Positions 63,638-64,000 of a stretch of 64,000 bases of DNA are shown here, one piece after another. The DNA lies in NCBI GenBank assembly GCA_020632495.1, contig JACKFL010000006.1, positions 1,116,001 to 1,180,000 on the forward strand, in the 5' to 3' direction. A program made the translations under genes and the position numbers. The notes below the pieces were generated by a model that had not been told where the DNA came from, did no database searches, and saw only the letters and a list, made by a program, of their open reading frames with translations. Source of the DNA: Candidatus Omnitrophota bacterium (lineage in GTDB: Bacteria; Omnitrophota; Gorgyraeia; Zapsychrales; Zapsychraceae). Within the stretch, counting starts at the first letter, position 1. Each line of letters begins with the position of its first letter.

Positions 63638-64000
63638 TCATGACGGATTAAAATACAATAATTCCCAGATATGACCGTCAGGGTCCTGGAACCCGTGCCC
63701 GTACATCAGCGGGTGGTCCTGCGGCTGCGTATACGTCTTGCCACCGCTGGCGACGGCGCTTTCCACCATTTGCTGAACTTGTTCCTTGCTATCCAGGGTG
63801 AGGCACACCAGAACCTCGGTGTTCCGCGAGGTGTCACATATCTCGTTCGGGGTAAAGGCCCGAAACTTCGGGTGGGTGACCAACATGACAAACATATTCT
63901 CGCCGACGATCATGCATGTTGAGTGATCATCGGTAAACTTCGGTTCGAAACGGAATCCCAGGGCCGAAAAAAAGTCGACGGATTTGGCCAGGTCGGCCAC
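63638..64000 (-). CDS. VOC-family protein, N-terminally cut by the window end
   Basis: 120 codons of a glyoxalase/bleomycin-resistance-fold protein, ending DPDGHIWELLYFNPS. DLAKSVDFFSALGFRFEPKF at the visible start is the usual second strand-helix unit, so about 10 residues are missing beyond position 64000 (the first visible codon, GTG, is probably internal). MYGHGFQDPDGHIWEL supplies the conserved metal or substrate residues. It is of the small-ligand type, like the VOC gene at 29661, but not closely related. Confidence 0.85.
   Translation of the reverse strand: MADLAKSVDFFSALGFRFEPKFTDDHSTCMIVGENMFVMLVTHPKFRAFTPNEICDTSRNTEVLVCLTLDSKEQVQQMVESAVASGGKTYTQPQDHPLMYGHGFQDPDGHIWELLYFNPS

Overview
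The window looks like a chromosome segment of a Gram-negative (two-membrane) bacterium of moderately high GC. Evidence for the cell type is an RND metal pump with its periplasmic adaptor and TolC-like channel, many Sec signal peptides, periplasmic thioredoxin-fold proteins and a PEP-CTERM protein (an exosortase substrate, typical of diderms). The metXW pair, B12-binding radical SAM protein, four-helix-bundle cassettes and many unrecognised small membrane or secreted proteins would fit an uncultivated environmental lineage (Omnitrophota-, Nitrospirota- or NC10-like). The sequence alone does not settle the phylum. There are no rRNA, tRNA, phage or CRISPR features. Almost every gene is on the minus strand; the plus-strand genes are two CDGSH genes, one membrane protein and one E1-like enzyme.

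Layout. 0-10 kb is core metabolism: start of an Nfu-type Fe-S carrier, L-2-hydroxyglutarate oxidase, two coupled CDGSH Fe-S proteins, a tautomerase, metX-metW, an NAD block (nadA, pncA, pncB) and miaB. Two four-helix-bundle genes sit inside inverted-repeat cassettes here. 10-36 kb is accessory: an acetyltransferase, an exported DJ-1/PfpI protein, secreted and membrane proteins of unknown function, a B12-radical SAM enzyme, a two-domain exported thioredoxin-fold protein, methyltransferase, TMEM175 channel, an exported Hcp-like protein, VF530, DUF349, VOC, SRPBCC, TVP38, YfdX, a DksA-type zinc finger and a 725-residue propeller protein. 37-45 kb is a heavy-metal (CzcCBA-type) operon whose first gene is split by an IS481-like element. 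45-53 kb holds TPMT, a PEP-CTERM protein with a sigma-54 site, an AhpD-like protein, GST, DoxX, a diguanylate cyclase and a Na/Pi cotransporter with a PhoU domain. 53-63 kb is a long minus-strand run starting with a BNR-propeller protein, a MoaD/ThiS-like protein ending in Gly-Gly, an FKBP isomerase, a large exported protein and a CPYC thioredoxin-fold protein. It is divergent from an E1-like/rhodanese enzyme.

Most interesting points: (1) the sulfur-carrier-like locus (BNR + MoaD-like + divergent E1-rhodanese), followed by envelope-folding genes whose proteins share an undescribed domain; (2) an IS insertion that cuts the signal peptide of the first gene of the metal operon, where removing the element plus one 6-bp target duplication restores an 89-codon reading frame; (3) at least eight promoters with the same architecture, -35 TTG, 17-bp spacer usually with an AAAAC block, and -10 TATAAT, at least two promoters of the window predicting leaderless mRNAs; (4) two four-helix-bundle genes each flanked by inverted repeats, plus a dispersed TTCGAAT-rich intergenic repeat family; (5) a near-consensus sigma-54 site before the PEP-CTERM gene.
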